Source: Aldrovandia affinis
Taxonomy: Eukaryota > Chordata > Actinopteri > Notacanthiformes > Halosauridae
Direction: 5' to 3'
Assembly: GCA_029706075.1 (NCBI GenBank)
Contig: JAINUG010000052.1
Span: 1,825,498 to 1,889,497 of the forward strand
Length of the DNA: 64,000 nt
Below the pieces are notes generated by a model that saw only the letters and a program-made list of their open reading frames with translations, was not told the DNA's origin and made no database searches. The position numbers were made by a program, and so were the translations under genes. This document shows, one piece after another, positions 12,318 to 24,695 of the stretch; within the stretch, counting starts at the first letter, position 1, and every line of letters begins with the position of its first letter.

Positions 12318-12621
12318 GGATTTTTCCCATTTTTCTCCCAATTTAGTAAGCAATTATACCCTCTATTTATTTAGATTCACTCTGCCTGCATGAACTGGTC
12401 GCCGGTCTCTACAGAGCAAGCTATTCTCTGAGGCCAGCGATCGTCCGACTCCTCCAAGACGGAACTGGGGTGGACAGCCAATTGCTTCCCCCGATCCGGG
12501 CTCCTGGCCAGGGCCGGTCTGGTACAGTCAGGTTTCAAACCGTGACCATGATAGGCAGCTCACACTCAAAAAGGACCAGTCAATACGGGTGCGTTAGACC
12601 GCTACGCTATCGGAGGCCCTG
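12318..12621 (-). mobile_element. tRNA-derived SINE, family C
   Basis: On the minus strand the head reads GGCCTCCGATAGCGTAGCGG with box B GGTTTGAAACC. The body contains GCAATTGGCTGTCC and the tail a TATAATTGCTTACTAAATTG motif with an A-rich end. Other copies lie at 13141, 14957, 16163, 51335 and 60090. The long tRNA head suggests a parent tRNA with a large variable arm; the exact parent is not determined. Confidence 0.78.
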
Positions 12622-13140
12622 GCTGTTGACCTATAGAAGCGTTCAGGCCAGGTTGTGATGATTTCGCTGTTTTTGTACATGCGCACACAGACAGTGCGGC
12701 TCGTTGTTGAGCTGACCACCCTGTCGCTCGAGCAGACGAGTTCGACCAGGTCTTTACTTTAAGCTCCCCGTCCTTGAGTCGGTGTGTAGGCCCCGCGGTT
12801 GAAACCTTGGGCTGACCCACACCCGCCTCTCAGAGGCCGTCTGCAGAGTGTGTGTGAACACGCAGCGTACTTGAGCTGCTTCCGGAAACTTCATCCCCGG
12901 AGGATTTACTGACACAGTATCTCCCCCCAACCAGAAATAGCAGGAGCCCAAGGGCATTCCATCTGAATAAACCGACTTCCGCCGGCCAACGTGCGCTCGG
13001 AAAAACCAGCTCAGTGGTCACAGGGGAGACGCCCCTTCTATAAGTGGGGTCTGGTGGCCTTTCAGGTGTCAGGGCCTTCCACCAGGGCACTTCCAGGTCA
13101 AAGGTCACATTATGGTGCCGCACATAAAGTTGTTGTTATC

Positions 13141-13512
13141 GGGGCCTCCGATAGTGTAGCGGTCTAACGCACCCATATTGGTTGGTCCTTTATGAGTGTT
13201 AGCTGCCTATCATGGTCGCGGTTCGAAACCCGACTGAACCAGACCAGCCCTGGTGGGGAGCCCCGATCAGGGGCAACGCGCCTCCCAGGTGGGGGGAGGT
13301 TAGAACTGGCACAAGCTCGTCGAGGACCGGTAGTGCAAACTCGTAAACAGGGTTGGGCGAGTTCCGTCTCAGAGGAGGTGAATCACTGCCTCAAGGTATT
13401 AGCTTGTCCCATGGAGGCGGGTGGCGAGTTCGTGGGGGAGGGTAAATTGAAATATAAAGAGGATATAATTGGCTACCAAATTAGGTGAAAAACGAAAAGA
13501 AAAATCTGAAAC
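13141..13512 (+). mobile_element. tRNA-derived SINE, family C (near full length)
   Basis: Starts GGGGCCTCCGATAGTGTAGC (box A region), with box B CGGTTCGAAACC about 70 bp later. A GC-rich body follows, then the tail GATATAATTGGCTACCAAAT and an A-rich end. It is in opposite orientation to the copy at 12318, leaving about 520 bp of unique GC-rich intron between them in which I recognise no feature. Confidence 0.8.
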
Positions 13513-14666
13513 AAAAATGTAAAAAAATGTAATAATAATAATAATTTTATTTCACGAACTACAATTTTATTGTGTTGCATAATTAGTCATTTACAGAAAC
13601 TTGATGGTAGAAAATTCCAAATGCTGTACCATAAACTCTAGAACCTTCAATTATACTTTATAAAGTTGTGAAAATTGTTCCTTTTCAAATGAATACTGTG
13701 CTATGTAATTTAATATGATCTAAAAAAATAATCAAATAGCTGTACCAGTTGTTAAGATCTTATTCAATTTTGTATCTAATGACGAATTCACATTTAACCT
13801 CGCCATTTCGTGGAAAATGACTCCTGCAATTGAGGCTATATATTTGAGAAGCAACAACTTAATAACTATAGCAAAGTTTTTTTTAAACTCATAGCAAAGA
13901 CCTAGGCAGAAACAAATTAACTTGATAATATTTGCCTCAAGTCAAAGGAAAAGTGAATGTAGAGTATGAAATACGTATGAAATATGTTCAATATTACTTA
14001 TGTTATTACTTATGACAGTCACACTGGGTATTCAGTTGCTAGCCTGTCGCCTTTTGGCTTATGAAAGTGTGAGACGTGCGAAAGTAAGGTGTAAGATCTT
14101 CTTTTGGTTTCACAACTGTTAAAAGGATATTTATTATGTTATTCAGTATTTATCTGTATTGCGTTACCTTTCCCAACGTGCAAATACTATGTTGGTCAGA
14201 ATTGCTTCGCTCCGATATTGGAAAACCTTTTCTGCAGCAGCTCACTGATGGCAGGTCTATTATTTTTTATCTTAAAAAAATGTTGAGAGACGCAGCCAGG
14301 ATCATACTTTGTGCATACTCTTCTTCGTGTTTTTCAGTAAGCTCAGCTGATTCATGTTGCAACCCCCGCCAATGCGAACTGACCAGAGCTCCTATTCAGT
14401 AGCGAGTAATTACTATAACGTACCAATGTTGTCGTATTACTTGCTTTACACTGTGAAAGTCTGACCATATTTGTCTGATCTCCATCTTTTTTTTCATTTT
14501 GTGTAAATGAGTCATTTTCTTGTAAGGCGTGCAGACTACTTCCTGTCCAGTCTGCCCTTGCTACAGAATGAATGTGCAAATCTGCTTCCTTTTTTTAAAA
14601 AGTTTTTTTGGAACTGCTCCTTTTTTTCCCCCTTAAATGTGGAACAGTCAATGCTCCTCTCAAGCC
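13513..14666. other. AT-rich intronic sequence
   Basis: No gene or recognisable repeat is seen. Two overlapping short open frames at 14104-14402 have no recognisable domain. Confidence 0.4.
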
Positions 14667-14800
14667 GCCTGTGCAAGTAGGTAGAGCATGGCGTTGACGA
14701 TGCTTAGGTTGTGGGTCCGATTCCCATCAGGACCACATATTATGAAAAATTTATGTATTCACTACTTTGGATAAAATGCTAGGACTAAATGGCATATGTT
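14667..14800 (+). mobile_element. tRNA-SINE with L2-type tail, family B (diverged)
   Basis: The head contains AAGTAGGTAGAGCATGGCG (box A) and GGTTGTGGGTCCGATTCCC (box B). The tail is degraded: the middle of the stem-loop is missing and it ends CTAAATGGCATATG. Confidence 0.75.
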
Positions 14801-14956
14801 ATCTTATCTTATATCTTGTGAGCCAGTGACTCTTCTACCCAACACAGGCCACACAGAGAGGTATATCTCCCATTGGTGACAACTGGTTGCCTGCTAGTAA
14901 TTCAGCAGTAAACCAAGGAACTCTGGCTACCTTTTATTAAGTAATTCATTAATTTG

Positions 14957-15314
14957 ATTTTTCCAATTTTTATCCCAATTTAGTAGCCAATTATACCCTC
15001 TATTTATTTCGATTAGCCCTTCCCACATGAACTCGCCGTCCGTCTCTACGGGGCAAGCTAATTCCCCAAGGCCGGCGATGATTTGCCTCCTCCATGACGG
15101 AAGTCGCCCACCTACTTTCTAGAGACACCCTTCGCACTTCTCGGCGAGCTCGTGCTGGCACACCCTCCCCCCTGCGACGGACAGCCAAATGCCGCCGCCA
15201 ATCGCGGTTCTCAGCCAGGGCCGGTCTGGCGCAATCGGATTTCGAACTGCGACTGCAGTAGGCAACTTGCATTCGCAAGTGAGTGCTTAGACCGTTATGC
15301 TACCCGAGGCCCCC
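14957..15314 (-). mobile_element. tRNA-derived SINE, family C
   Basis: The minus strand begins GGCCTCGGGTAGCATAACGG. Box B is degraded (AGTTCGAAATCC), followed by the GGCGGCATTTGGCTGTCC body and a TATAATTGGCTACTAAATTG tail. Divergence from the other copies is high, indicating an old insertion. Confidence 0.75.
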
Positions 15315-16162
15315 CTAACCTGGATTTTTGGAGGCTACAGGGCTCAAGCCTGTGCTTTCTGCCAAAACATTTACCGACTGGAGCCACTGAGCCACTCAGA
15401 AAGCCTGAGCAAATCCACTTCCGCGCGAGAACAGCTTATCAATCAAACCCCTCAGATTCCCCTTAGGTTTCGTCAGAGCCTCGGTGTGTCATGGGGCAAT
15501 TGATTGCTGTGGGGGTGTATGTAAGGAAAAGACTAAGACAAAAATCTAAATGTCAGTTGCCTACTGAATTTATGGAAAGAAAGGTCTATTTCCTGAGATA
15601 CAGAGACATCTCAGTACGCCTAACATTGCTAGTGTCTGGGTGAAAGTAAATCTGTCTCAGTCGTTCCAGTTCCAGGTCTCTTGTTTCCCAGGGGAACGAA
15701 ATGGATTGCAGATGTTCAGTCGCGTTCGTGAGGGCAGCCCATGAAATACGTAAATAAATAATATATATTTTCACATCGATATTCTTTTAATTGAATTCAA
15801 ATCTGTAAAAGGCGCACGTAATAGGGTTACATTTTTTACAATTTCATTTCCCATCGCAGGTGACGAATTCAAGGTAAACAGTTTGATTGTTTTCTACGCC
15901 CACCGCGACCTGTCGAGTGGGAAAAATGTTTCCCTCAGTAAAATAATCACGTGAAGTACGATCGGTCGAGCGTCGAGCCACGTTTATTTTAAAGGACATG
16001 GTCATTAACTCAAATTGAAGTTCAGGAATTTTCTTGTATATTTTTCATAACCTGTGGCCGTTGGGGTAACCGCTGACAATGAAAACCCTCGTATGTTCCA
16101 AGAGGATGAGGTCAAAAGCATGCTTGATGAGAGTGTCCCCACCTTAACACCCAAAACTGTGT
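15315..16162. other. Intronic sequence without recognised gene
   Basis: A mixture of unique sequence. No coding signal or complete repeat is recognised on either strand. Confidence 0.4.
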
Positions 16163-16545
16163 GGGGCTGGTGGATAGGGTAGCGATCTAACGCACTGTAT
16201 CTTGGCTGGTCCGATACGAGTGTGAGCTGCCTATCAAGGACATGGTTTGAAACCCGTCTCTGCCAGACCGGCCCTGGCAGTTAGCTCCGATCGGGGGTGG
16301 CATTTGGCTGTCTGACCCCTGAGGAGAGGGGAGGGTGAGCCGGCTCGAGTTCGCCGTGAAGCACGTAAGGGTGCCTCCAGAACGTGGGTGGGCGAATTCC
16401 GTCTTGGAGGAAGCGGAGTTCGCCACCCTCTGAGAATTAGCTTGCCTCGTAGAGACGAGTGGTGAACTTGTGTGGGGTCCAATAGAAATAAATAGATGGT
16501 ATAATTGGCCACTAAATTGGGAGAAAAAACTGGGAAACTAATACA
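16163..16545 (+). mobile_element. tRNA-derived SINE, family C (variant head)
   Basis: The head begins GGGGCTGGTGGATAGGGTAG rather than GGGGCCTCCGATAG, a head variant also seen in the minus-strand copy at 51335. Box B reads TGGTTTGAAACC. The body contains GGGGGTGGCATTTGGCTGTC and the tail GTATAATTGGCCACTAAATT. Confidence 0.78.
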
Positions 16546-16575
16546 AAAATAAAATGTGTGAGAAAAATAATAGAA

Positions 16576-16713
16576 TATGCCATTTAGCAGATGCTTTTAT
16601 CCAAAGCGACTTACAATAGTGAATGCATACATTTTTCAGTGTTTGTGTTTGTGAACCCACAATCTAAGCATTGTCAGCGCCATGCTCTACCTACTGAGCC
16701 GCACAGAACCACC
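16576..16713 (-). mobile_element. tRNA-SINE with L2-type tail, family B
   Basis: On the minus strand: box A GGCTCAGTAGGTAGAGC, a GGCGCTGACAATGC segment, a degraded box B, then ACTGAAAAAT and the tail TTTGGATAAAAGCATCTGC. It abuts an opposite-strand copy at 16714, forming an inverted pair. Confidence 0.8.
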
Positions 16714-16812
16714 TTAGGTTGTGGGTTTCTATTCCCACGTATAATGAAAACTGTATGCATTCACTACTGTAAGTCGCTTTGGATAAAAAGCGTCTACTAA
16801 ATGGCATATGTA
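16714..16812 (+). mobile_element. Partial family B SINE, inverted partner
   Basis: Begins TTAGGTTGTGGGTTTCTATT (box B region) and lacks box A. It ends with GCTTTGGATAAAAAGCGTCT and CTAAATGGCATATG. It joins the minus-strand copy head to head with no spacer. Confidence 0.75.
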
Positions 16813-17121
16813 ATACGTAATATGTAACCAAACAAATCCGGCATCTTGTTTCGTTTGATTTTGTCGGTCACACGGAACGGCGATAGCTTAGGTGGGTCTC
16901 TCACTCCGGTTGTGAAATGGCGTGTTCCCGCTCATCCCTCCTGGAGGGAGAGTAAAAAAATAAATTAAAAAAAAGAAAGTCCTGATAGCGTCCAAAGTCT
17001 CTGGCGGAGTCGTCTGCCAAGGGGGGAGAGAAACGTGTCTTATGAAACGGAAAGTCTGAGGTCATTCACTGCGTGCCAAAAAGGATTAGGCAGAAAAACA
17101 AAATGTGTCCGAGGCTGGAGT

Positions 17122-17273
17122 GAGACTCCGTGGATGTGTGGTGCACAACCGGAAGCATGAATGAGAACCAGAGAGGACCTTAGAAACGTGTGTGTGTCTC
17201 TGGGCCGAAAGGTCTAGCGGCTCGCGGAGGGGGGAATCCACCTTAAGCAGACATTTGCGGTAACCTAGTGAGT
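17122..17273 (-). repeat. 152-bp inverted duplication, arm 1
   Basis: The reverse complement of this segment matches 22888-23039 almost base for base over 152 bp, with few mismatches and no length difference seen. The shared core includes GGAAGCATGAATGAGAACCA and GGCCGAAAGGTCTAGCGGCT. It has no terminal inverted repeats, pol III boxes or poly-A tail that would identify a known mobile element. Confidence 0.85.
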
Positions 17274-18949
17274 CTACTGACTCGTCAGGGGGGGGGGAGC
17301 TGTGGAACAGACACCCGACGAGCAGTTGTCTGGGAAGGAAGTGGCAGGGTTTTCGTTGCTCTATGTGTGGGCGATGTTTGCCGGGGTGAAAAAAAATAGA
17401 CATCTTTCAACGGCACTACAGCATTAGTCATCCAGAGTCTGGGAACCTGGCAGGTAGATAAGACTAAACTTATAATAAAGACTTATCACTTAAGACTATT
17501 AACTCCTCATGGTCTGTGGACGTGGAACACTTTGCAGGCATCACAAATGTAGTATTTTATCTGCACCTGCATACAGCCTATCTGATGTAAGGATTACGTC
17601 CTTACACAATCCCTTTGCGCACTTAATTTTGTACTTGCCGCCTTTGATGGAAATGTACGTACATGCGGTCTGCAAATTGTGAGAAGTGAACGAGCGGACT
17701 CTTTAGTTCTGCGTGTTCAGGTCTGTTGCTGACTCTTTTTTGGGTATTTGGGTGTTTTTGCGGGCACAGGAAAAGGGAAGTGAATACAGGCCCAGCCCTG
17801 ATAGAAGCAGTCGAGAGCAGGTCAGAGGACGCCAAAACCCCTTTTTAAATGTGTTCAAAAGACTCCTGCCAAAACAACCACTGCTGGTATCACAACAAGA
17901 ATCGTTCTCGTTAGCATGGGCAGGCACGCGGGGGAATGTGTAGTGTCGCCTTAGGCTGACAATAGGCTGCTGCTTAAAGCAAACTGCAGTGGAGAATTTG
18001 ACAGTTTTATTTCCTATGAATAGGTTAGTGAGGCTGTTGTGTTTTGTGGAAATCTGGGCCTTGGCTTTGGTCCGCAGCCCCCCCACTCCTCTGTGCTTCC
18101 CCCCAGCCCCGATGGCAGCAGAACCAACCTCAACGTGCTACAGATGCAGTGTCACTGCGGGCTCTTGACGTGGTAGCAAAGCATTGTGGGAATGGAGCGT
18201 GCTTACTCAGAAAGATGTGGCTCTCAGAAAATGAAAAGAGGCAGGAGTGCACAGCTATTATAGATATTGTAATATGTATTGTTATATATATATAATTATA
18301 TTATTAATTCAATTGTCTTTGTTATCTGGGGCTAAGATCTCATAAAATGTTTTTAGACCAATAGAGCCAACAACACTACACTAATTTTTATTTTTTATTT
18401 TCAAAATTTTATTGAAAGATATTCAAGCAAGATTAAAAAAACATGTATATGTTAAAGGCTTTTAGGAACAGTAAGTGACAGTAAAAAAAAGATTCTGAGA
18501 TCGAGCCTCTGCCATTTTTTCCAAAACACGTTACCGTCGAGAAAAAGCAGTGGTGACCAAGAAAGAATGCAGAAGTTCACACAATGAACCCGATGCCACA
18601 AATACTGATGACCCACAAAACGTTCTTTAAATCATTCTGCGGGGGTCAGCGTGGGGTCACGGGGGGGGGTTAGGCTCTCTTCAGAGGCCTGTCACCTCGT
18701 ATCGATCCGCTAGTCATTTGTCTGGCTCGGCCCTCGGACGTTATTCCCGCTCACGCGGCAATTGCCTCGGTCAGCGGTGATAGCCATCGTGGAATTTTGT
18801 GCTGCAACCGGGAGGGAGGCGAGCTCTAGGCGTCTCATGACTTGGGAATTTAATCCTGGATAAGCAAATTGCAATTCAAATTGTGGCTTAAACTAAATCA
18901 ATCATGTGATCATTAGCTTGTATGCAGATTGTAGCACATACTATTATTT
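17274..18949. other. Intronic sequence without recognised gene
   Basis: Contains short open frames at 17623-18295 with no recognisable domain, a (TA)n stretch near 18285 and a GC-rich segment around 18640-18850. No repeat family is confidently identified. Confidence 0.4.
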
Positions 18950-19150
18950 CTGCACTTTTTCTCTTTTTTTTTTGATGCTACTGTTGTAATTTTGTCATTT
19001 TTAAATGTGATATACTTTGTATTGATGCTTAACCGTTGTGACCTTATCACCTGTCCAGGGACTACAGATGAAATTTAGCAGTTTTGCTAACTCTGGGGCA
19101 ATTAATGTATTTGCCCACTGTCCCTGTTCAATAAACAATTAAAATGAAAA
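18950..19150 (+). mobile_element. Probable LINE 3' end
   Basis: The segment with CCAGGGACTACAGATGAAAT, GCTAACTCTGG and CACTGTCCCTGTTCAATAAA followed by an A-rich tail resembles the 3' untranslated end of a fish L1-type LINE. This rests on pattern recall. No coding part is present. Confidence 0.45.
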
Positions 19151-19989
19151 TAATAAACCCAAACCCAAACCCTAACCCCTAAACCGAACCGTCAGTTACG
19201 TCACGCGTACTTCGCATCTCTGTCCTCTGCATGGCGGGACATCTAGCCTCTACCCTTGTGATACCCGAGACAAGAAGAGGCGAACAGGTTTATTCCGTTT
19301 TGTTTGAGAGCTGGGTGCAAGCTAGTAGCTCTGTCCTGACAAAATACAACCTGAAACCTTGTACTACTGTGGCGGTGCCATTTTTCACATCATATTATGC
19401 CAGAACATTTTAAGACAGAAAATGAGTGACAGGACTAAACTGCATACCATTTTTTTATTTTTTTTTATTAAAACAAGGGCTATTTCAATGCATAGCATGC
19501 AGAAATTACGCCTTTTTTGTAAGCTTACTGAACAGTGAATCCAGTATTATTATGTAAACTGTGTAACACAGTGCATGTCTGATCATTGTAGAGTAGTATC
19601 TGTTCTCCCTCATTGGGTTAGGAGGAAGTTTTGTTTGGCTATGGAATTGGCTTAGGAAGACATTTCACTGAAAGCAGGGTCTGGTTTTATTTAAGACATT
19701 GTTCAATACCAAGGCTATTCATTAAAAACATTTTTTTTTTAAAGATTTTAGAATTTGATTTTTAATTTTTTTTCCCTTTAGGGGAATTCTTTCATAGTTA
19801 CAATTCCCTTTGTAATGGACTACATTTTCCAGGTTTGGATTTGTGGGTTTGGTTTTGTGATTCCGCCTAATTTGTCATCTTTCTTCTCCATAAAGCCATT
19901 TTTGTTTTTAAGAATAACTTACATGATGCAATACAGGATACAACTAACTCCTTACTCATGTCATGTTTCCAAAATATTTATTTGTGCAA

Positions 19990-20440
19990 TGGTAGAATAA
20001 TTACTAGCCCCCCTTGGTGGTTTGCGTTACCGAAGTGTATTGTTCTTCTGTGCAGTGCGTTTGTCCTCAGATCCTCCAACAGCAGTCTTCTACAAATTCC
20101 TAAAATTAGAACTAAAACATTTAGAGAGGCATCATTTGGCCACTCTGAACCAAAGCTCTGGAACAACTTTCCTCAGGATCTTAGAAAAGCTGAAACTGTT
20201 GAAAGTTCTAAAAGGAAACTCAAAACACTTTAGCATTGCTTTTACTTAATCTTTTTAACACTGTTTATTTTAAATATTTTACATTGCTTTTATAGGAATC
20301 CTTTTCCCCTTTTTATTCATTTTCTGTATTGTCTCTTCTTTTATTTCCCTTTTTGTGAATTATTTTGTGGTATGCACTTTCTGTATGAAATGTGTTATAC
20401 AAATATAATGTCATTCATTGATTGATTTGTCTCATAGCTT
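19990..20440 (+). mobile_element. Non-LTR retrotransposon 3' fragment (CR1/Rex-like)
   Basis: The frame 19958-20233 encodes VLRSSNSSLLQIPKIRTKTF and GHSEPKLWNNFPQDLRKAET, then SSKRKLKTL. This matches the extreme C-terminus of LINE reverse transcriptases (R..LRTFG..AF....P.LWN.LP..LR....SF...LKT.LF). The 3' tail with GTGTTATACAAATATAATGT and a short ATTGATT repeat fits a Rex1/CR1-like 3' end. It is 5'-truncated. Confidence 0.68.
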
Positions 20441-22887
20441 AGCTTCTCATAGTTTCACAAAGCATTGTGGGAGTTGGAGTTTGGGGCTTGAATCATTGGC
20501 TCAGTTGTTCCCAGGCTTATGTTATGTTCCCTGGTCCAGAAGCGTCTCATGACAAAGTTGACATTCTTGGAAGCACTATGGTTTTATACATTATCCTGAA
20601 AAGTTCTTGTCACATTTTTTTCATCACAGTCTCCCAACTACCCTGTAAAGACCCCCCCCTCGCCAAACAGACAAATCTATCCTCCATCACTCCTCATCCG
20701 TATGGCGGTGGGAGGAGCCAACACTCTCTGGGTGATTTAGGGTCTGTCCCCTCTGCACCAGTAGCCTCCTTTGTCTGGTTCTCAGGAGATTTCAGTGGCA
20801 TGGACATCCAAAAAGAGGAGAGAGAGAGAAAAACCCAGCCTCTTCCTGTTCTACTCAAACCAGCATCGTGTTGGAAGGCTCCACCTTCCGTTGCCATAGT
20901 TACGCCTTCTCAGTCCACAAAGTCCCCAGAGCGCAAAGGACACGGTTCGGTCGCGCCGAGATTTCCAAACATCGCTAACGAAAGAGATTTGCAGGGCCGT
21001 GCACCTTTGCTGGTCATGTATAGGGAGGCTTGACTGAATGTGACATCATTTTTGTACTGTCCGCAAGCGTCGCCTGTGGTAGGTTGTTATTGTGCTGTGT
21101 TTGTGCTTCGTGTAGCAGTGTGCCCAATTATTTCGAAGTAAAATGTTATGCCTTGAATTTTTTTGATCAAGGATTGTTACATTAATAGGATCTTTCTTTC
21201 CTCTTCCTGTTACTGGCACCCACGGTTGACCTTTTACACTTTTAACACTTGTTACTGAGTGTGCTCCGTCTTATTGAAGAAGTTAAAAAATGTCATGGTA
21301 TATGGCGAGCATAGTTTAGATCCGTTTGCAATGTTGTATCAACCCATTTCACCTTCAAATGACCATGTTTCCAAAGAGAAGCGCTGTCATTTAGTTCAAT
21401 CCGTCCCAACAGTATGCAGCGTTTCACAGCTTCAAGATGGTCTGTAAATGTGTGAATTTGACAGGAAACGCTTTAAAATGTGTTCCAGCATGGAGGCACA
21501 CTGTGCATGCTGTGGGCACAGCCGGGGGGAAGGGGGCCACCATTAAAAAACAACAACATTTGCTTTCAAGTGTGTTGCTCTGGCTGTGTAAACTGAGATT
21601 AAACTCTCTAATTTAAAAAAATGTTTTATAGATAATGACACAGGCATTAATCTGTGTTTACAGCACGTTTTGGACTGCAGGGCACTGTTCTGTGGAAGTA
21701 CAGAGTCAGGCTTATCTAGACCTTATGTTTTGGGAGTTGAAGCTCTACTATGAATACAGAGGAGGGTGTTTCAGGAAGTTTTGTTGGCTACAAAAAACTA
21801 CCGTGCGCCATTCACATCGGCACGATTTCAGCTCCAAATACATTACTCGTTGTTACAATTGTAATTGGTGAGAGCTGATTTATGTTGGAATGTGAAAGAT
21901 TTATGTTGGAACATGAAAGATTCAGTCTGTTAGCTTCAACATCCCGTTTAGCATTAGACTGGTTTCTGCTGTGGAGAGAGACACTGCTGGCCTCTTCCTG
22001 AAGAACTCACAAGCTTTCAGTGGAGGCTCTTCCAGTTTCAGAGATAGGAACGGGCAGAACTGTGAAGTTCTCTGTGTTTTTTTCCATTGTCTTTACTGTC
22101 GGACTGCCATTGGACGAGAGCCACCTAATGCCACTGTGATACTTTCGCGCCCGTAGTGAGGCCGTTACCGTGAGTTGTTACGGCAGGTCCAAGGATACAC
22201 GACATCTAAGCTTTCACCAGAGTGGGTCAGATCAAATGAAGAGTGATTTTCCAAAACTCACTCAGTCGACTTTGACCAATTTTGTTTATTTTAAATTGGT
22301 GGATTTATTTGCATGAAAAATCTCGTTTTAATACTTAAATCCCTACGAATAATAGTGTAAAAAATGCTTCAAATGCTGACTGAAAATTTGCACCGAATTT
22401 CCTGTCTGTGGTGCCAAAAAATAGATTTGTAAGAGAAGAGAGATGTTTTTCAGATATACCTGTGCTTTGAATTCCCTCACATATGCCTGCGAAACTAAAA
22501 AGTGTGGGGTCTACATCAGGAGACTCGCGCTGCTGCTTCCTCTATTGCTCCTTCTAAAAGGTACAGCTATCCTCCAATCAGGGCGATCATCACTGCTCGT
22601 ATGATCTGCTGCAAGGAGCTTGTGCAATACGAAATGTTTTAGTGTTTTTGTGTACATGCTGTATGTGTGTGTATGAAAGGCATAGATATGAAGACATATA
22701 TTTAGCTCAAGAAATTCTGCCTCAGATTGTTGCCGTGCTCCAAAAAACTACATTAGCTTATAATCAGATTCTAACAGCTCATTTGCTCTTTGTTACACAC
22801 TTAGAGGCATCCACCTATCTCTCTCCCTCTCTCCCTCTCTCTCATTCGTGTTAGCGACGCTGGTTTGAGATGGAAGTCCACCACCTA
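20441..22887. other. Intronic sequence without recognised gene
   Basis: Holds the longest anonymous + strand frame of the upstream intron (20467-21033, 188 codons). It has no recognisable domain and I see no evidence that it is translated. A CT-rich run occurs at 22815-22850. Confidence 0.4.
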
Positions 22888-23039
22888 ACTCACTAGGTTA
22901 CCGCAAATGTCTGCCTAAGGTGGATTCCTCCCTCCGCGAGCCGCTAGACCTTTCGGCCCAGAGACACACACACGTTTGTAAGGTCCTCTCTGGTTCTCAT
23001 TCATGCTTCCGGTTGTGCACCACACATCCCCGGAGTCTC
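22888..23039 (+). repeat. 152-bp inverted duplication, arm 2
   Basis: Partner of 17122-17273 in opposite orientation, 5.6 kb away. The match starts at ACTCACTAGGTTACCGC and ends at CGGAGTCTC. Flanks beyond these points do not match, so the boundaries are sharp. Confidence 0.85.
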
Positions 23040-23479
23040 TCCTTTATCAATGCGATACACAAGGCAGCCTGAGGGATGTTTTCTACAGAGTGGCAGAGAT
23101 CAGTTGTAAAAACATTTTCTCAGAGAGAGAAATGACAAGGGGTATCGCCAGGCTGTCTGTGCACTTGTATGTATTTACCGCACCCTGTTATGCTGTAGCT
23201 CACATGCCATGCCAAACCCCAAAACTAAGCCAAAGAAAAATCGACCTAAAACATCCAGAAGGTCTACTGTACATTTAGCTGTGGGAAACTCAGTGTTGTC
23301 TGGATTGAGGTATATACTGTATTAAGATAGGCCTTTCAGCTGAGAAAATATATTGCAGAAGTGTGACGCTACATGTACTAGACATAGGCATACATAATAA
23401 ATAGCTCAACAATCACTGTGTGCATCTTGCTGTGTCATCAAATTGTTCTGAAGTTAGTTGACATGTGCGCAACTCAATA

Positions 23480-24470
23480 TTACAGTTCTTTACTTTGGCA
23501 CTAATTTCAGAACCTTGTGGTCATTTTTCAAAACTGTAGACACAAAACTCAAAATGGATCATTCAAAATGCACATTTTTCAAAACTCTAAACACTTTTTT
23601 CAATTGCCTGAATACAACATACACATAAACCTAAAATAATTTGTTCGCTGAAACAAATCACTTGCTCACAATGACACAACTTAACATCAAAGGATTAGCA
23701 TTTCAAAATGCAATACACACATTACATATGATACAACTGTCTTTTCATTTTATTACAATGCATCTAATTACCAATTAATCCAACTGCTCAAAATGATAAG
23801 TAACTCCTAATGAGTGCATTACTCCTAATGCAGTTTTATGGAAACTGATAAACAAAATTCCATGTTTAGATCATGAATGTTTTAGGATAAAGAAATCTAT
23901 TGACACCAACTACTTTGGAACATGAACCAATTTTACTACATTATCTTTGGATGTAATATTTAATCATCATCCTTTATCAGCCATTGTTCCTATGGTTCCA
24001 TGTTCCATGATGAAATATCGGAGGATGAAGTCAGTGGGATGCAGACCTCTTATGGGATCCTATAATGCGAATCCTTCTTGTGAATTTCTTTGATGAGCTA
24101 CAGCAGGTCGGTCAAGCTAATGGAGTGACTCATGCGATAGTGTGGGACAATGTTACGATAGTGTGGGACAATGTTCCACCATGCTGAAATGGTGCAGACA
24201 TGGTTTTAGGCCCATCCGCAGTTTACAATCCTGTACTTGCCCCCATACTCTCCTTTCCTCAATCCAATTAAGGAATTATTCTAAGCATGGAGGTGGGAGG
24301 TGTATGATCGTCGCCCTCACGAATGTGCCACCCTGCTCCATTGCATGCAATGACATCACAACAGACCAATGTCAAGCCTGGATTCGCCATGCCAGAAGGT
24401 TTTTTCCCCAATGTATGGCAAATGAAAATATCCACTGTGATGTGGATGAGAACTTAATGCCAGGCTAAAT
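23480..24470 (+). pseudogene. DDE_3 (IS630-like) transposase relic
   Basis: The C-terminal frame 24142-24468 encodes ACNDITTDQCQAWIRHARRF followed by CMANENIHCDVDENL and a stop. This is the typical end of the fish IS630/Tc1-superfamily DDE_3 transposase (WIRHARRFFPRC...ENI.CDVDE..WPD). Upstream, a WDNVPPC block in another phase probably marks the second catalytic Asp region, so frameshifts and deletions are present. A second copy of the same C-terminus lies at about 24935-25012 inside the MITE at 24696. The left end is approximate. Confidence 0.65.
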
Positions 24471-24596
24471 CCACAAGGCTTGATGGAAATAACTAATGAA
24501 TGTCATTATTTTGTTTAGTTTTTCACTGCAGTTGAGCACATTTTTTTTCTCAATTTGTAGCTATAATTATTTGTTACTATGATTCAAACAAACCTA

Positions 24597-24634
24597 CACT
24601 CAGTGGCCACTTTATTAGGTACACCTGTACACCT
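24597..24634 (+). mobile_element. Tc1-like transposon, left terminus (interrupted)
   Basis: After a TA dinucleotide the sequence reads CACTCAGTGGCCACTTTATT and continues to ACACCT. This is a Tc1-type inverted repeat found in many fishes. The element resumes at 29849 after the Gypsy insertion. Confidence 0.75.
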
Positions 24635-24695
24635 TGTGACAGCACGCTGGCACCACCCCCGAGCCATATATGGACTTCCTGAGGAAATGAGGCAG

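Noticed and set aside
20467-21033. 188-codon + strand open frame as a host gene
   Set aside because: No recognisable domain, low-complexity stretches, no splice or start context. It lies in an intron rich in mobile elements.
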